A stretch of DNA of 64,000 nucleotides, taken from the NCBI GenBank assembly GCA_963725645.1, contig CAVRZD010000006.1, positions 248,001 through 312,000 on the forward strand, read 5' to 3'. Positions 52,793-61,508 of the stretch are shown here, in pieces; position 1 is the first letter of the stretch; each line of letters begins with the position of its first letter. The notes under the pieces are model-generated. The model was not told where the DNA came from. It searched no databases and worked only from the letters and a program-made list of their open reading frames with translations. Position numbers and translations under genes: made by a program. The DNA comes from JALYZC01 sp963725645. Its GTDB lineage: Bacteria; Actinomycetota; Thermoleophilia; Solirubrobacterales; Solirubrobacteraceae.

Positions 52793-53047
52793 TCAGGAGG
52801 AAAGGCCGGCCGCTCGGCGCGCGGCCGCGCGCCGAGCGCGAGCGCGGGCCCGACGGGCGGCGCGTGCACGCGCGGACGCGCTGGCGCTCGTGGTCGTGCC
52901 CGTGGTCGTCGTGCCGGTGGTGGTCGTGCCGGTCTGCGTCCCCGACGGGTTGTTGCCGCCGGTGCAGGCCCAGGCGGCGCCCGCGCCGCCGATCGCGAGC
53001 GCCAGCGACGCCACGATCACGGTGAGCGACTTCCGTGCGTTCGCCAT
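52793..53047 (-). CDS. Small secreted protein with Thr-rich and Ala/Arg-rich segments
   Basis: This 84-aa product starts at the ATG at 53047 (ribosome site AAGGAGAC). Signal peptide ANARKSLTVIVASLALAIGGAGAAWA is followed by CTGGNN, a Thr/Gly repeat (TGTTTTGTTTTGTTT) and a strongly basic Ala/Arg tail (ARARAARRARARARR) of about 30 residues. No family is recognised. The cationic low-complexity tail could bind wall polymers or nucleic acid (inference). A strong hairpin terminator lies just downstream. Confidence 0.75.
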   Translation of the reverse strand: MANARKSLTVIVASLALAIGGAGAAWACTGGNNPSGTQTGTTTTGTTTTGTTTSASASARARAARRARARARRAAARRAAGLSS

Positions 53048-53107
53048 CTCGAGTCTCCTTCGGTTGGGTGACATGGCGCGGGTGAAGACCGGGACCCGCG
53101 GGATTTG

Positions 53108-54205
53108 TCACGCAGCGCCGCCCTCGGGCGCGCGTGCGTGGAGGTCGCCCGTCGGGCCGGCGGGGGAGCTCGTGCTGCTCGTGGCTGTGGCGATGGCGCC
53201 GCCGGCGTCCCGAGCGTCCGCCGATCGCGCCGCGGGCGCAGAGCCGGCCGGCCGGCTCCGCTGCCCATAGCCCGCCGTGCCGGTGCGCGTCGGCGGGCCG
53301 TCTCCGTCGCTCCCGCCGCTGCGATCGGGCCGGCGGCTCCCGGAATCGCGCGGCCCGCCGGCACGGTCGGCGCGCCCGTCGAAGCGTGGCGCTCGGTCGG
53401 GCGCCGCGCCCGCGGGCAGGGCGAGGCGGACGCGGCGACCCGACGGCGCCACCGCGGCGCCGATCCGGCCCGGCGTCACGGTGGGGTCGCGCACCGGCGC
53501 GGCGGGGGAGGGGCGCGCGGGTGTACGGGGATGGGAATGCGAGAGCAGGCTCGTGCCGGTGACCGTGGCGCCCGTGATGCCGACGAGGGCGACCGCCTGG
53601 GTCGCCGCGGCGGCGAGCCCGGCACCGCAGCGGGCCTCGGCCAGCCGCGACACCGCCGGCGACTCGAGGAGGTTCGCGAGCCAGCCGCGCAGCGGGACGG
53701 GCACCAGCGCGCCGGCGGCCGCGCGAAGGTGCGAGCGCGCGCGGTGGACCATCATGCGCAGGGCGCCCTCGCTCACGCCGAGCGTGCGCGCAGCCTCGCG
53801 GCCGCTGCGGCCCTCGATCGCGGTCAGCGTGATCGCGCGGCGCTGGGTGCCCGGAAGGCCCGCGACGGCGGCCAGCGCGCGCCGGACCTCGAAGCGCTGG
53901 ATCGCGCGCTCCTGGGTCGGCACGCCCTCGCCAACAGCCTCGGTGAGCTGGGCCTCGTCGCCGCGGCGATTCGCCAGCGCGTCCAGTGCCGCGTTGTGGA
54001 CGATGCGGTGCAGCCACGCCCGCACGTCGGACACTTCGGCGCCGGCGCGCAGCGAGGCCCATGCCTTGAGCATCGCCTGCTGCACGACGTCGTCGCTCTG
54101 CTGACATCCCACGAGGCGGCGGGCATGCGCTCGCAGCTCGCGCTCGTGGCGCTCGAAGATCGCGGAGAAGGCGGGCGCGGTGGCGAGTGGGCTGATGCGG
54201 CGCAG
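53108..54205 (-). CDS. ECF-type sigma factor with a membrane segment and disordered basic tail
   Basis: Region 2 reads AIFERHERELRAHARRLVGCQQSDDVVQQAMLKAWASLRAGAEVSDVRAWLHRIVHNAALDAL. Region 4 is RRALAAVAGLPGTQRRAITLTAIEGRSGREAARTLGVSEGALRMMVHRARSHL. After region 4 comes a hydrophobic stretch (AGLAAAATQAVALVGITGATV, residues ~195-215 of the long form) and ~145 residues rich in Arg, Gly, Pro and Ser. This is unusual for ECF factors, so the protein may be membrane-tethered. Region 2 needs coding sequence upstream of the only standard start (GTG at 54112). The frame is open to a TAG at ~54241 with no ATG/GTG/TTG, so a CTG at 54205 is proposed. No anti-sigma gene is adjacent. Confidence 0.75.
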   Translation of the reverse strand: MRRISPLATAPAFSAIFERHERELRAHARRLVGCQQSDDVVQQAMLKAWASLRAGAEVSDVRAWLHRIVHNAALDALANRRGDEAQLTEAVGEGVPTQERAIQRFEVRRALAAVAGLPGTQRRAITLTAIEGRSGREAARTLGVSEGALRMMVHRARSHLRAAAGALVPVPLRGWLANLLESPAVSRLAEARCGAGLAAAATQAVALVGITGATVTGTSLLSHSHPRTPARPSPAAPVRDPTVTPGRIGAAVAPSGRRVRLALPAGAAPDRAPRFDGRADRAGGPRDSGSRRPDRSGGSDGDGPPTRTGTAGYGQRSRPAGSAPAARSADARDAGGAIATATSSTSSPAGPTGDLHARAPEGGAA

Positions 54206-54419
54206 CGTCGTGGGCGGTCGTAAGACGAACCGTGGAGTCGTCTAAGGCGATCGTAAGAACGGGCGTGTCGCCCATCTGACCGGGATCGAAGCGTTGCGCG
54301 ACGCCCCGTGTTGTGGGCTGATGTTGCGGGGGCCGATGCGGCCGCCGGTAATGCGTCCGTTCGGCGGGGCGTTTGTCAAGCAAGCAGACGGGCAGCCGAA
54401 CCTCTGTACAGGCGACCTC

Positions 54420-54578
54420 ATGTTCAGTCCACTCGACATCCTGCTCGGAGCCGCCGGCGTCCTGATCGCCGTCGGCATCAGCGCGCCCTTCCTGCTGCTG
54501 CGCCGACGCCCGGCGCGCGCCGCGCGCCCCACGCCCACCCACGCGCCCGTCCCGGGCGAGCTGCAGAAGGCCTCCTGA
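54420..54578 (+). CDS. Small single-pass membrane protein, 52 aa
   Basis: Translation from the ATG at 54420 gives FSPLDILLGAAGVLIAVGISAPFLLLRRRP, one membrane helix with a basic cytosolic flank, followed by a Pro/Thr-rich tail. Longer in-frame readings to 54294 contain unnatural sequence. Function is unknown; a spacing of 88 nt separates it from the P450 gene. Expression is plausible, but no clear promoter was found. Confidence 0.55.
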   Translation: MFSPLDILLGAAGVLIAVGISAPFLLLRRRPARAARPTPTHAPVPGELQKAS

Positions 54579-54666
54579 TCGCGCTCGCGGCGCTGGCCGC
54601 GAGCCACCTGTGTCGGGCCGCACACCCGCGGCCGACGCGAGCGCATAGGCTGCGCCGTGAGGGACC

Positions 54667-55998
54667 GTGTCATCCGCGCCAGCGACACTGCCGCCCGGGC
54701 CGCGCCAGCCGAAGTCGATCCAGACGCTCGGCTGGTGGGCGCGGCCGATCTCGTTCCTGGAAGGGGCCCGCGCCCGCTACGGCAGCCGGTTCACGGTCCG
54801 CCTCCTCGGCCAGGTGCCGTTCGTGATGCTGGCGGACCCGGACGACGTCAAGGAGATGTTCACAGCCCCGCCCGACGTGCTCCATCCGGGCGAGGGCGCG
54901 CGGATCCTCGAGCCGGTGCTCGGGCGCAACTCGGTGATCCTGCTCGACGAGGGCGAGCACCTCGAGCAGCGCAAGCTCATGCTGCCCGCGTTCCACGGCG
55001 AGAAGATGCAGCGCCTGTCCGACCTGATGGAGGAGGTGTCGCGGCGCGAGGCCGAGTCGTGGCCGCTGGACGCGCCGGTCGCGCTGCACCCGCGGCTGCA
55101 GTCGCTGACGCTCGAGGTGATCCTGCGCGCGGTCTTCGGGCTGGACCCCGGGCCGCGGCTCGACCTCCTGCGCGAGCGGCTGACGAGGATCCTCTCGCTC
55201 GGCACGAAGCCGTTCTCGCTGCTGCCGGCCCAGAAGGGCCTCGGCGGCGACCGCGGGCCGTGGGCGCGCCTGATGGCGCTGCGCGCGGAGGCCGATGCCC
55301 TGATCTTCGAGCTGATCGACGAGCGCCGCGAGGACCCAGGCGACCGCGACGACGTGCTCGCGATGCTGCTCGAGGCACGCCACGAGGACGGCTCGCCGAT
55401 GTCGCGCCAGGAGCTGCGCGACGAGCTCATGACGCTGCTCGTGGCCGGCCACGAGACCACGGCGTCACAGCTCGCCTGGACCTTCGAGCGGCTCGTCCGC
55501 ACCCCCGCGGTGCTGGACCGTCTCGCCGACGAGGTCCGCGACGGCGACGAAGACGACTACCTCACCGCGACGATCCACGAGTCGCTACGGCGGCGGCCGG
55601 TGCTCGGCAACGCCGCCCCGCGGTACGTCAGGCAGCCCGTCAAGATCGGCGGCTGGGACTACCCGGAGGACGTGTGCCTGGTCGCCAACGCGTACCTGAT
55701 CCACCACGACCCGGCGATCTACCCCGACCCCTACGCCTTCCGCCCCGAGCGCTTCCTGGACGAGCCACCCGGGACCTACACCTGGATCCCGTTCGGCGGC
55801 GGGCGCCGGCGCTGCCTCGGCGCGAGCTTCGCTCTGCTCGAGATGAAGATCGTGCTGCGCGCCGTCCTCGCCCAGCACGACCTGGCCGCGACGGCCGGGG
55901 CCGCCGAGCCGACGCGCCGGCGCAGCATCACGTTCAGCCCGGGCGACGGGGCGGTGGCCGTGCTCAGGGCGCGGACGCGCCAGCCGGTCGCGGCGTAG
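54667..55998 (+). CDS. Cytochrome P450
   Basis: This 443-aa heme-thiolate monooxygenase has the I-helix oxygen-activation motif AGHETT (residues 260-265), the ExxR motif ESLRR at 305-309, the PERF block (FRPERFLDEPPG) and the heme-binding FGGGRRRCLGASF with Cys383. It is a soluble bacterial P450 of normal length. It hydroxylates an unknown hydrophobic substrate using electrons from ferredoxin. No ferredoxin or reductase gene is adjacent; the stand-alone Rieske protein at 13 kb is too far to pair safely. The GTG at 54667 follows TAGGCT (54646-54651). The 3' end overlaps the convergent membrane-protein gene by 35 bp. Confidence 0.95.
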   Translation: MSSAPATLPPGPRQPKSIQTLGWWARPISFLEGARARYGSRFTVRLLGQVPFVMLADPDDVKEMFTAPPDVLHPGEGARILEPVLGRNSVILLDEGEHLEQRKLMLPAFHGEKMQRLSDLMEEVSRREAESWPLDAPVALHPRLQSLTLEVILRAVFGLDPGPRLDLLRERLTRILSLGTKPFSLLPAQKGLGGDRGPWARLMALRAEADALIFELIDERREDPGDRDDVLAMLLEARHEDGSPMSRQELRDELMTLLVAGHETTASQLAWTFERLVRTPAVLDRLADEVRDGDEDDYLTATIHESLRRRPVLGNAAPRYVRQPVKIGGWDYPEDVCLVANAYLIHHDPAIYPDPYAFRPERFLDEPPGTYTWIPFGGGRRRCLGASFALLEMKIVLRAVLAQHDLAATAGAAEPTRRRSITFSPGDGAVAVLRARTRQPVAA

Positions 55999-57103
55999 CC
56001 GGGCCGCCGCCCGCTGTGCCGGACTCGCCGAGCGGGACCGCCGCGCCGCCACGCTCCTGTTGCAGCCGGCGTTCCTCGCGCTCCATGAAGCGCACGCTGA
56101 TCAGCAGCGCGACGCAGATCAGGAAGCCCCACGTGGCGATGAACGAATGGTCGATGTAGGCGAAGACCTGGCCGACGAAGATCTCGACGAGCAGCGAGCG
56201 GTCGAACCACCGGTAGGCCTCGAGCGTGCGGCCCTGGCGCAGGCGCACGAGGCCGGCGATCACCAAACCGCCCGCCACGAAGTCCGACACGGTTTCGCCG
56301 ACCTGGTCCACGGTGGAGCCAAGCTCGAGCGTGACGTCGGCCCCGGCGAGGTACAACGCCCCGGCGAGCACGACGATCAGGATGCCCAGAGCCTGGAGCG
56401 CCGCAAACGCGGCCATCGTCCCGATCACAACCCGCCGGAACCAGCGCTGGCCGCACCAGCGCTCGTAGCGCCGGCGCGCACCGTCCGCGAACCGCGCGAA
56501 CCGGGACGGCGGGAGTTCCGGGCCGACCGGTGCGCGGGCGATCAGATCTCGCAGCGGCGCGACGAGCGGGTGGTCGCCGGCATGCTCGAGGAGGTCCAGT
56601 CCCTGGCGCTTCTCGCGCTCGTTGAAGCTGCGCACCGTCGCGTCGGTGAAGACGTCGAGCGCGCCGGCGACGTACTCCTCCTCGGTGAAGCCCCGGCGCT
56701 CGCGCGTCCAGCGGGCGAGGAAGTACAGGCAGATGAAGATGATGTAGATGATCGCCGCCGACGGCTTGAAGAAGTAGTCGTTGTCCGAGGTGACGAACTT
56801 GCCGACCTCGTCGATGAAGAAGCCGAATCCCGCGCCGCCGAGCACCGCCGCGGGCTGGCGCCAGCGCCGCCCGATCAGCGTGAACAGCATCCCGAGGGCG
56901 ATCATCATCAGCAGGCCGCCCCAGAGCAGGTGCGCGATGTGCAGCTTGCCGCCCCCGAGCGAGGGGTAGTTCGTCAGGAACAGCTGCAGGCGGATGATCA
57001 GGATCATCCCGACGGCCGAGATCAGGAAGGTGTCCTGGAGCTCGCCCAGCTGGACGTAGCGGGCGAGCGGCGTGCGACCTCGCCTGCGCGCCGGGAGCCT
57101 CAC
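55964..57103 (-). CDS. Multi-pass membrane protein of unknown function, 379 aa
   Basis: About eight hydrophobic helices are visible, for example FLISAVGMILIIRLQLFL, IAHLLWGGLLMMIALGMLFTLI, AAIIYIIFICLYFLARW, VVIGTMAAFAALQALGILIVVLAGALYL and WGFLICVALLISVRF. A soluble middle segment (EEEYVAGALDVFTDATVRSFNEREKRQGLDLLEHAG) lies between helices 4 and 5. No transporter or enzyme signature is recognised. The ATG at 57103 overlaps the stop of the upstream membrane-protein gene (57100), so they form an operon of two membrane proteins. Confidence 0.8.
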   Translation of the reverse strand: MRLPARRRGRTPLARYVQLGELQDTFLISAVGMILIIRLQLFLTNYPSLGGGKLHIAHLLWGGLLMMIALGMLFTLIGRRWRQPAAVLGGAGFGFFIDEVGKFVTSDNDYFFKPSAAIIYIIFICLYFLARWTRERRGFTEEEYVAGALDVFTDATVRSFNEREKRQGLDLLEHAGDHPLVAPLRDLIARAPVGPELPPSRFARFADGARRRYERWCGQRWFRRVVIGTMAAFAALQALGILIVVLAGALYLAGADVTLELGSTVDQVGETVSDFVAGGLVIAGLVRLRQGRTLEAYRWFDRSLLVEIFVGQVFAYIDHSFIATWGFLICVALLISVRFMEREERRLQQERGGAAVPLGESGTAGGGPATPRPAGASAP

Positions 57104-57915
57104 GCCTCGCCTCCGTTCGCCAGCGCGCCCTCACCCCGGCCGCTCAACTGGAAGTAGGCGATCGCGATCACGAGGCCGGCCCAGGGGGCGATCAGCAGGT
57201 CGCCGATGGCGTCCCCGAGCGCGCCCCCGATCGTCTCGTGGCTGAAGACCTGTGCGCCGAGGTGGTCGAAGACCGTCGAGACGATCTGCTCGACGACGAA
57301 CATCACCACCGCGGTGAGCAGGACGAACCGGAAGTGCCCGCGGGTGAGCTCGCGCGAGCGCCGCATCGCCCGGCGCGGCCAGACGCGTTCGAAGGAGGCG
57401 ATTGGTGCGACCAGCGCCCAGCGCACGACCAGCAGGATCGGCACCGCCAGCAGGAGCACGAAGAGCGCGACCACCAGCACCACCATCACCGTTGCGGTGG
57501 ACAGCGCGAGCAGGAAGGCGGGGATGGCCGTGACGAGCAGGCTGAGCGCGACGAGCGCCTCGACGACCACCGTCACCGTGATGAGCTTCAACACCACGCG
57601 GCGGGTGTCGGCCAGCGCGGCGCGGACGGACACGGCCCCCTCCCGCGCCTGATCGGCAACCTCCTCGCAGTAGCCGTAGTAGACGAACGACGAGACCCAT
57701 CCCATCGTCTGTGCCCCGGAGGAGAGCAGCAGGGCGGCGACGCCGTCGTTGGTCGTCGTGTCGCTGAGCAACGCCGAGGGCACGCCGAACAGTGCGAACA
57801 GCACCGCTCCCGGCACCAGCAGCGCGGCCGGGTGAGCCCGGTAGGTCCGCCACGCCTCCTGATAGACGCGGCCGACTCTCGTGCCCAGGGCAGGACTCGC
57901 GGTGCGCACGGCCAT
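57100..57915 (-). CDS. Multi-pass membrane protein of unknown function, 271 aa
   Basis: An N-terminal amphipathic start (RVYQEAWRTYRAHPAALLVPGAVLFALFGVPSALL) leads into about five membrane helices (such as LITVTVVVEALVALSLLVTAIPAFLLAL and VMVVLVVALFVLLLAVPILLVVRWALVAPIASFE). It ends GDLLIAPWAGLVIAIAYFQLSG. The WALVAPIASFE/SRELTRGHF pattern recalls YciC/glycerophosphoryl-diester-phosphodiesterase membrane domains. A GATAGT hexamer 6 nt before the ATG at 57915 is the likely -10. It is the first gene of a two-gene operon. Confidence 0.8.
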   Translation of the reverse strand: MAVRTASPALGTRVGRVYQEAWRTYRAHPAALLVPGAVLFALFGVPSALLSDTTTNDGVAALLLSSGAQTMGWVSSFVYYGYCEEVADQAREGAVSVRAALADTRRVVLKLITVTVVVEALVALSLLVTAIPAFLLALSTATVMVVLVVALFVLLLAVPILLVVRWALVAPIASFERVWPRRAMRRSRELTRGHFRFVLLTAVVMFVVEQIVSTVFDHLGAQVFSHETIGGALGDAIGDLLIAPWAGLVIAIAYFQLSGRGEGALANGGEA

Positions 57916-57921
57916 CGTCCA

Positions 57922-57927
57922 ACTATC
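57922..57927 (-). promoter_or_regulatory. Predicted -10 box (GATAGT) of the membrane-protein operon
   Basis: Minus-strand GGTGAGATAGT precedes the ATG at 57915 with a 6-nt gap, the same element as before the Rieske gene. Confidence 0.4.
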
Positions 57928-58004
57928 TCACCGGGCGCGGCGGGCTGGGGCTTTGCTACGGTCGGCGGGCCTTCGGATCTGTCCCCGGGGAAGGAGCCCT
58001 TCGT

Positions 58005-59976
58005 ATGACCCGCATTCGCGTCCTCGTCGTCGTCGTTACCGCACTTGCGTCGATCGCGCTCGCCGCCGCGCCCGCCGTCGCCGCGCCGAGCTGCAACGGC
58101 GTTCCCAAGCGCGGGTGCCTGCTGCCGTTTCCCAACGACTTCGCGCTGACGAAGGCCGACCGCTCGAGCGCGACCGGCCGCCGCGTCGCCTTCCAGCGCT
58201 CGGCGATGCCGGCGAACAAGAGCGGCAAGCGCATCGACCCGCGCGAGTGGAACCGCAACGACGGCTTCAGCCCCGGCCAGCCCATCATCGTCCACGTTCC
58301 CTCGCTGACGACGCAGGCGCGCTTCCGCAGCTCGGGCATCGTCCCGGTCAACGACCTCGCCCGGTACACCAAGCCGAGGCAGCCGCTGCTGCTGCTCGAC
58401 GAGGCGACCGGCCGGCGCCAGATCGTGTGGGGCGAGCTGGACGCCAACAAGGTGACGACGAAGAGCCGCAACCTGATCATCCACCCGGCGAAGAACCTCG
58501 TGCCGGGTCGTCGCTACGTGGTCGTCCTGCGCTTCCTGCGCGACCGCCAGCCACGCGGTCTCTGGCAGACGACCTCGCCGGCGCTGCGTCGCGCCTCTGA
58601 GCAGAGCCGGCGTCTCGCAGGCCAGCGTGTACCTGACCTGGGACTTCACCGTCGCCAGCGACCGGTCGCTGACGGCGCGGCTGCTGAGCATCCGCAACAA
58701 CGCGTTCCGCCAGCTCGGCGACACGAATCTGGCCGACGGCGTCATCCAGGGCCGCGCGCCGAGCTTCACGGTCACCGGTGTGCAGGACTTCACGGTCGCG
58801 GAGAACCCGAAGATCGCACGCACGATCACCGGCACGTTCGCGGTCCCGTGCTACCTCGACCGGACCGGCTGCCCGACGGGCTCGCGCTACCACTACTCCT
58901 CCACCCGGCCCGACGCGCTGCCGACGCAGATCCCCGGCAACGTCCAGCAGGCTGTCTTCCAGTGCAACGTCCCTCGTGCGGCCTTCACGTCGCCCTCGCG
59001 GATCTCGCTCTACGGCCACGGCCTGCTCGGCTCGCACACGCAGATCAACGAGACCAACATCCAGGACATGAGCGCGGAGCACGACTTCACGTTCTGTGCC
59101 ACCGACTGGAGCGGGATGGCGAGCGAGGACGTCCCGAACGCGATCGCGATCCTCGGCGAGTTCTCGCGCTTCCCCTCGCTCGCCGACCGGCTGCAGCAGG
59201 GCATCCTCAACACGCTCTACCTCGGCCGCCTGCTCGCCCACCCGCAGGGGTTCGCCGCCAACACCGCGTTCCAGGGCCCGGGCGGGCAGGCGCTGCTCAA
59301 CACCTCGAACCTCTACTTCGACTCGAACTCGCAGGGCGCGATCCTCGGCGGCCTCGCAACGGCGGTGGCACCGGACTGGCGCCGCGCCGTGCTTGGCGTC
59401 GCCACGATGGACTACGGCGCGCTGCTGCCGCGCTCGACCGACTTCGACACCTACAACGTGGTCTTCGCCCCGGCGTACAAGGACGAGGGCGCCCGCCTGC
59501 TGATCATCTCGATCGCCCAGATGCTGTGGGATCGCGGCGAGACCGACGGCTGGGCCTATCACGTCACGACGAGCCCGCCGGCCGGAACGCCGCGCCACAC
59601 GGTGCTGATGCACGTGGCGGTCGGCGACCACCAGGTCGCCAACGCGATGTCGGACGTCGAGGCGCGCACCATCGGGGCGCGCGCCTACCGGCCGGCGGTC
59701 GCGGCCGGGCGCACGTTCGACGTGACGCCGCTGTTCGGGATCCCGACGATCGGCGGCTACCCATTCGGCGGGTCTGCGATCGTCTACTGGGACGGCGGGC
59801 CCCAGACGGCGCCCACGCCGCCGTTCAACATCCCGCCGCGCGGCGGGGCCGACCCGCACTCCTTCGCGCGGAACACGGTTGCCGCGCGCAACCAGAAGTC
59901 GGCCTTCCTGTCGCCGAACGGTGCGGTGATCAACGTGTGCGGCGCCGCCCCGTGTCGCACCGACAACTTCCACTGA
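58005..59976 (+). pseudogene. Secreted hydrolase, broken by a frameshift and possible short deletion
   Basis: The ATG at 58005 (AAGGAG site, TACGGT box at 57957-57962) starts a signal peptide (TRIRVLVVVVTALASIALAAAPAVAA) and an N-terminal region (CNGVPKRGCLLPFPNDFALTKAD, ending around VVVLRFLRDRQP). The frame is lost between ~58540 and 58600. It resumes in another frame at AGVSQASVYLTWDFTVASDRSL, after which ~445 residues stay open to 59976, including ISLYGHGLLGSHTQINE and the likely nucleophile block YFDSNSQGAILGGLATAV. The linker region seems short, so a small deletion is possible besides the one-base shift. It is an alpha/beta-hydrolase-like exported enzyme. Confidence 0.78.
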
Positions 59977-59989
59977 GGCGGGGCCGCGG

Positions 59990-61333
59990 TCAGGCCGCGG
60001 CGCCGCCGCGCTCGAGCGCTGTCGCGATCCGCAGCACGATCGCCTCGGCGCCCGGGCGCGCGGCGACCTGGGCGCCGAAGGGCATGCCGTCGTGCGCGCC
60101 CGCGGGCACGACCGCAGCCGGACCGCCCAGCAGGCTGATGGGCGCCGTCATCGACAGCAGCGCGGCGCGCACCGGGACCTCGCGATCGCCGATCGTGACC
60201 GTGGCGGCGTCGCGTCGCGGCGCCGTCGTCGGGGTGGCCGGGGCCAGGAGCGCGTCGAGCCGGTGCTCGCGCACCGTGCGGGCGACCTCGTCCACGAGCA
60301 GGCGCCGCGCCTGTTGGCCGGCCACGTAGGCGTCGGCCGGGAGCAGGCGCCCGCACTCGAGCAGGTCGCGCACCCGCGGCGCGTAGCGCTCGCGCTGGCG
60401 GTTGAACCACTTCGCGTGCGCGCGCGCGGCCTCGACGAGCTGGATCGTGCGGAAGACGGCGGGCGCGAGGTGCAGGTCGCGCGGGCGAACCTCCACGACC
60501 TGCGCTCCGTGCGCGCGCAGGACGTCGGCCGCGCGCTCCAGCCCGGCGGCCACGTGGGCTTCCGAGTAATCGGAGAGGAGCTCCGCCAGCAGGCCGACGC
60601 GCAGGCCGGCGGGCGAGGGGTCGGGCGGCGCCGCCGGCCGACCCTGGAGCACGTCGAGCAGCAGGCCGCAATCCTCGGCGGTGCGCGCGACCGGCCCGGC
60701 GACGTCGAACGACCAGGCCAGCGGGACCACGCCGGCGAGCGGCACGCTGCCGAGCGTGGGCCGGAACCCCGCGATGCCGCACAGCGACGACGGCACGCGC
60801 AGCGACCCGCCGGTGTCGGTGCCGAGGCCCGCGAGCGCGAGGCCCCCGGCGACCGCGGCGGCGGGTCCCGACGTCGAGCCTCCGGTGATCCGCTCGGGAT
60901 CGTGGGGATTGCAGGCGTCCCCCCAGTGCGGGTTGTGGCCGTCGATCCCGTAGGCGAACTCGTTCGTGTTGCCCTTGCCGACGATCACCGCGCCCGCGGC
61001 GCGCAGCCGCGCGACGCTGACCGCGTCGTCGGCCGGATCGCGGCGCCAGTGGTCGGCGCCGGCGGTGGTCGGCATGTCGGCCACGTCCACGATGTCCTTT
61101 ACGCAGATGGGGATGCCGCGCAGCGGCAGCTCGGAAGACGGACCCACGGCCTCGGCCGCGCGCGCCTGGGTGCGGGCGCCCTCCTCGTCCACGTACAGGT
61201 AGGCGTTGAGCTCGCGGTTGCGCTCGGCGATCCGCTCGAGCACGGCCTCGGTCAGCTCGACCGGCGAGAGCCCGCCGTCCGCGATCTCGGCGCGCGCCCG
61301 CGCGATCGTCAGCTCGGTCGCGTCTACGGCCAT
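59990..61333 (-). CDS. Amidase signature family protein with coupled small subunit
   Basis: This 447-aa amidase has Lys79 (IPICVKDIVDVADMPTTAG), cis-Ser155 (ERITGGSTSGPAAAVAGGLAL) and nucleophile Ser177 (GLGTDTGGSLRVPSSLCGIAGF), followed by FRPTLGSVPLAGVVPLAWSFDVAGPVARTAED. This is closest to AtzE/GatA-like amidases. Its start overlaps the 57-aa GatC/AtzG-like gene by 10 nt, an arrangement like AtzG-AtzE, in which the small protein is required for folding or activity. Substrate is unknown. It is convergent with the broken hydrolase. Confidence 0.92.
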   Translation of the reverse strand: MAVDATELTIARARAEIADGGLSPVELTEAVLERIAERNRELNAYLYVDEEGARTQARAAEAVGPSSELPLRGIPICVKDIVDVADMPTTAGADHWRRDPADDAVSVARLRAAGAVIVGKGNTNEFAYGIDGHNPHWGDACNPHDPERITGGSTSGPAAAVAGGLALAGLGTDTGGSLRVPSSLCGIAGFRPTLGSVPLAGVVPLAWSFDVAGPVARTAEDCGLLLDVLQGRPAAPPDPSPAGLRVGLLAELLSDYSEAHVAAGLERAADVLRAHGAQVVEVRPRDLHLAPAVFRTIQLVEAARAHAKWFNRQRERYAPRVRDLLECGRLLPADAYVAGQQARRLLVDEVARTVREHRLDALLAPATPTTAPRRDAATVTIGDREVPVRAALLSMTAPISLLGGPAAVVPAGAHDGMPFGAQVAARPGAEAIVLRIATALERGGAAA

Positions 61334-61497
61334 TGCGGAGGGCCGAGCTGGGGTTCGATCCCCTCGAGCGGCAGCCGCTCGATCACGTCGAGGTCGGCGA
61401 GCACCTCGCGCAGCAGGTTGAGCACGGCGTTGCGCCGCTCGCCCTCGAGCTCACGGGCCACGGCGAACAGCAGGCGCTCGGCGAGGTCCTCGGCCAC
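61324..61497 (-). CDS. GatC/AtzG-like small amidase partner, 57 aa
   Basis: The GTG at 61497 opens AEDLAERLLFAVARELEGERRNAVLNLLREVLADLDVIERLPLEGIEPQLGPPQW. The helical first part and the LPLEGIEP element resemble GatC and AtzG, small subunits that wrap around an amidase. It overlaps the amidase start by 10 nt. No GatB or complete tRNA amidotransferase is nearby, so a metabolic amidase partner is more likely. It is too short for most gene finders. Confidence 0.7.
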   Translation of the reverse strand: MAEDLAERLLFAVARELEGERRNAVLNLLREVLADLDVIERLPLEGIEPQLGPPQWP

Positions 61498-61508
61498 GCC
61501 CGGCCCGC

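Noticed and set aside
52793..52870. Ala/Arg tail of the small secreted protein as a reading artefact
   Set aside because: The signal peptide, ribosome site and terminator all fit this frame, so the tail was kept as real.
54373..54412. TTGTCA...TACAGG as a promoter for the 52-aa membrane protein
   Set aside because: The spacing of 28 nt is far outside the 16-19 nt range.
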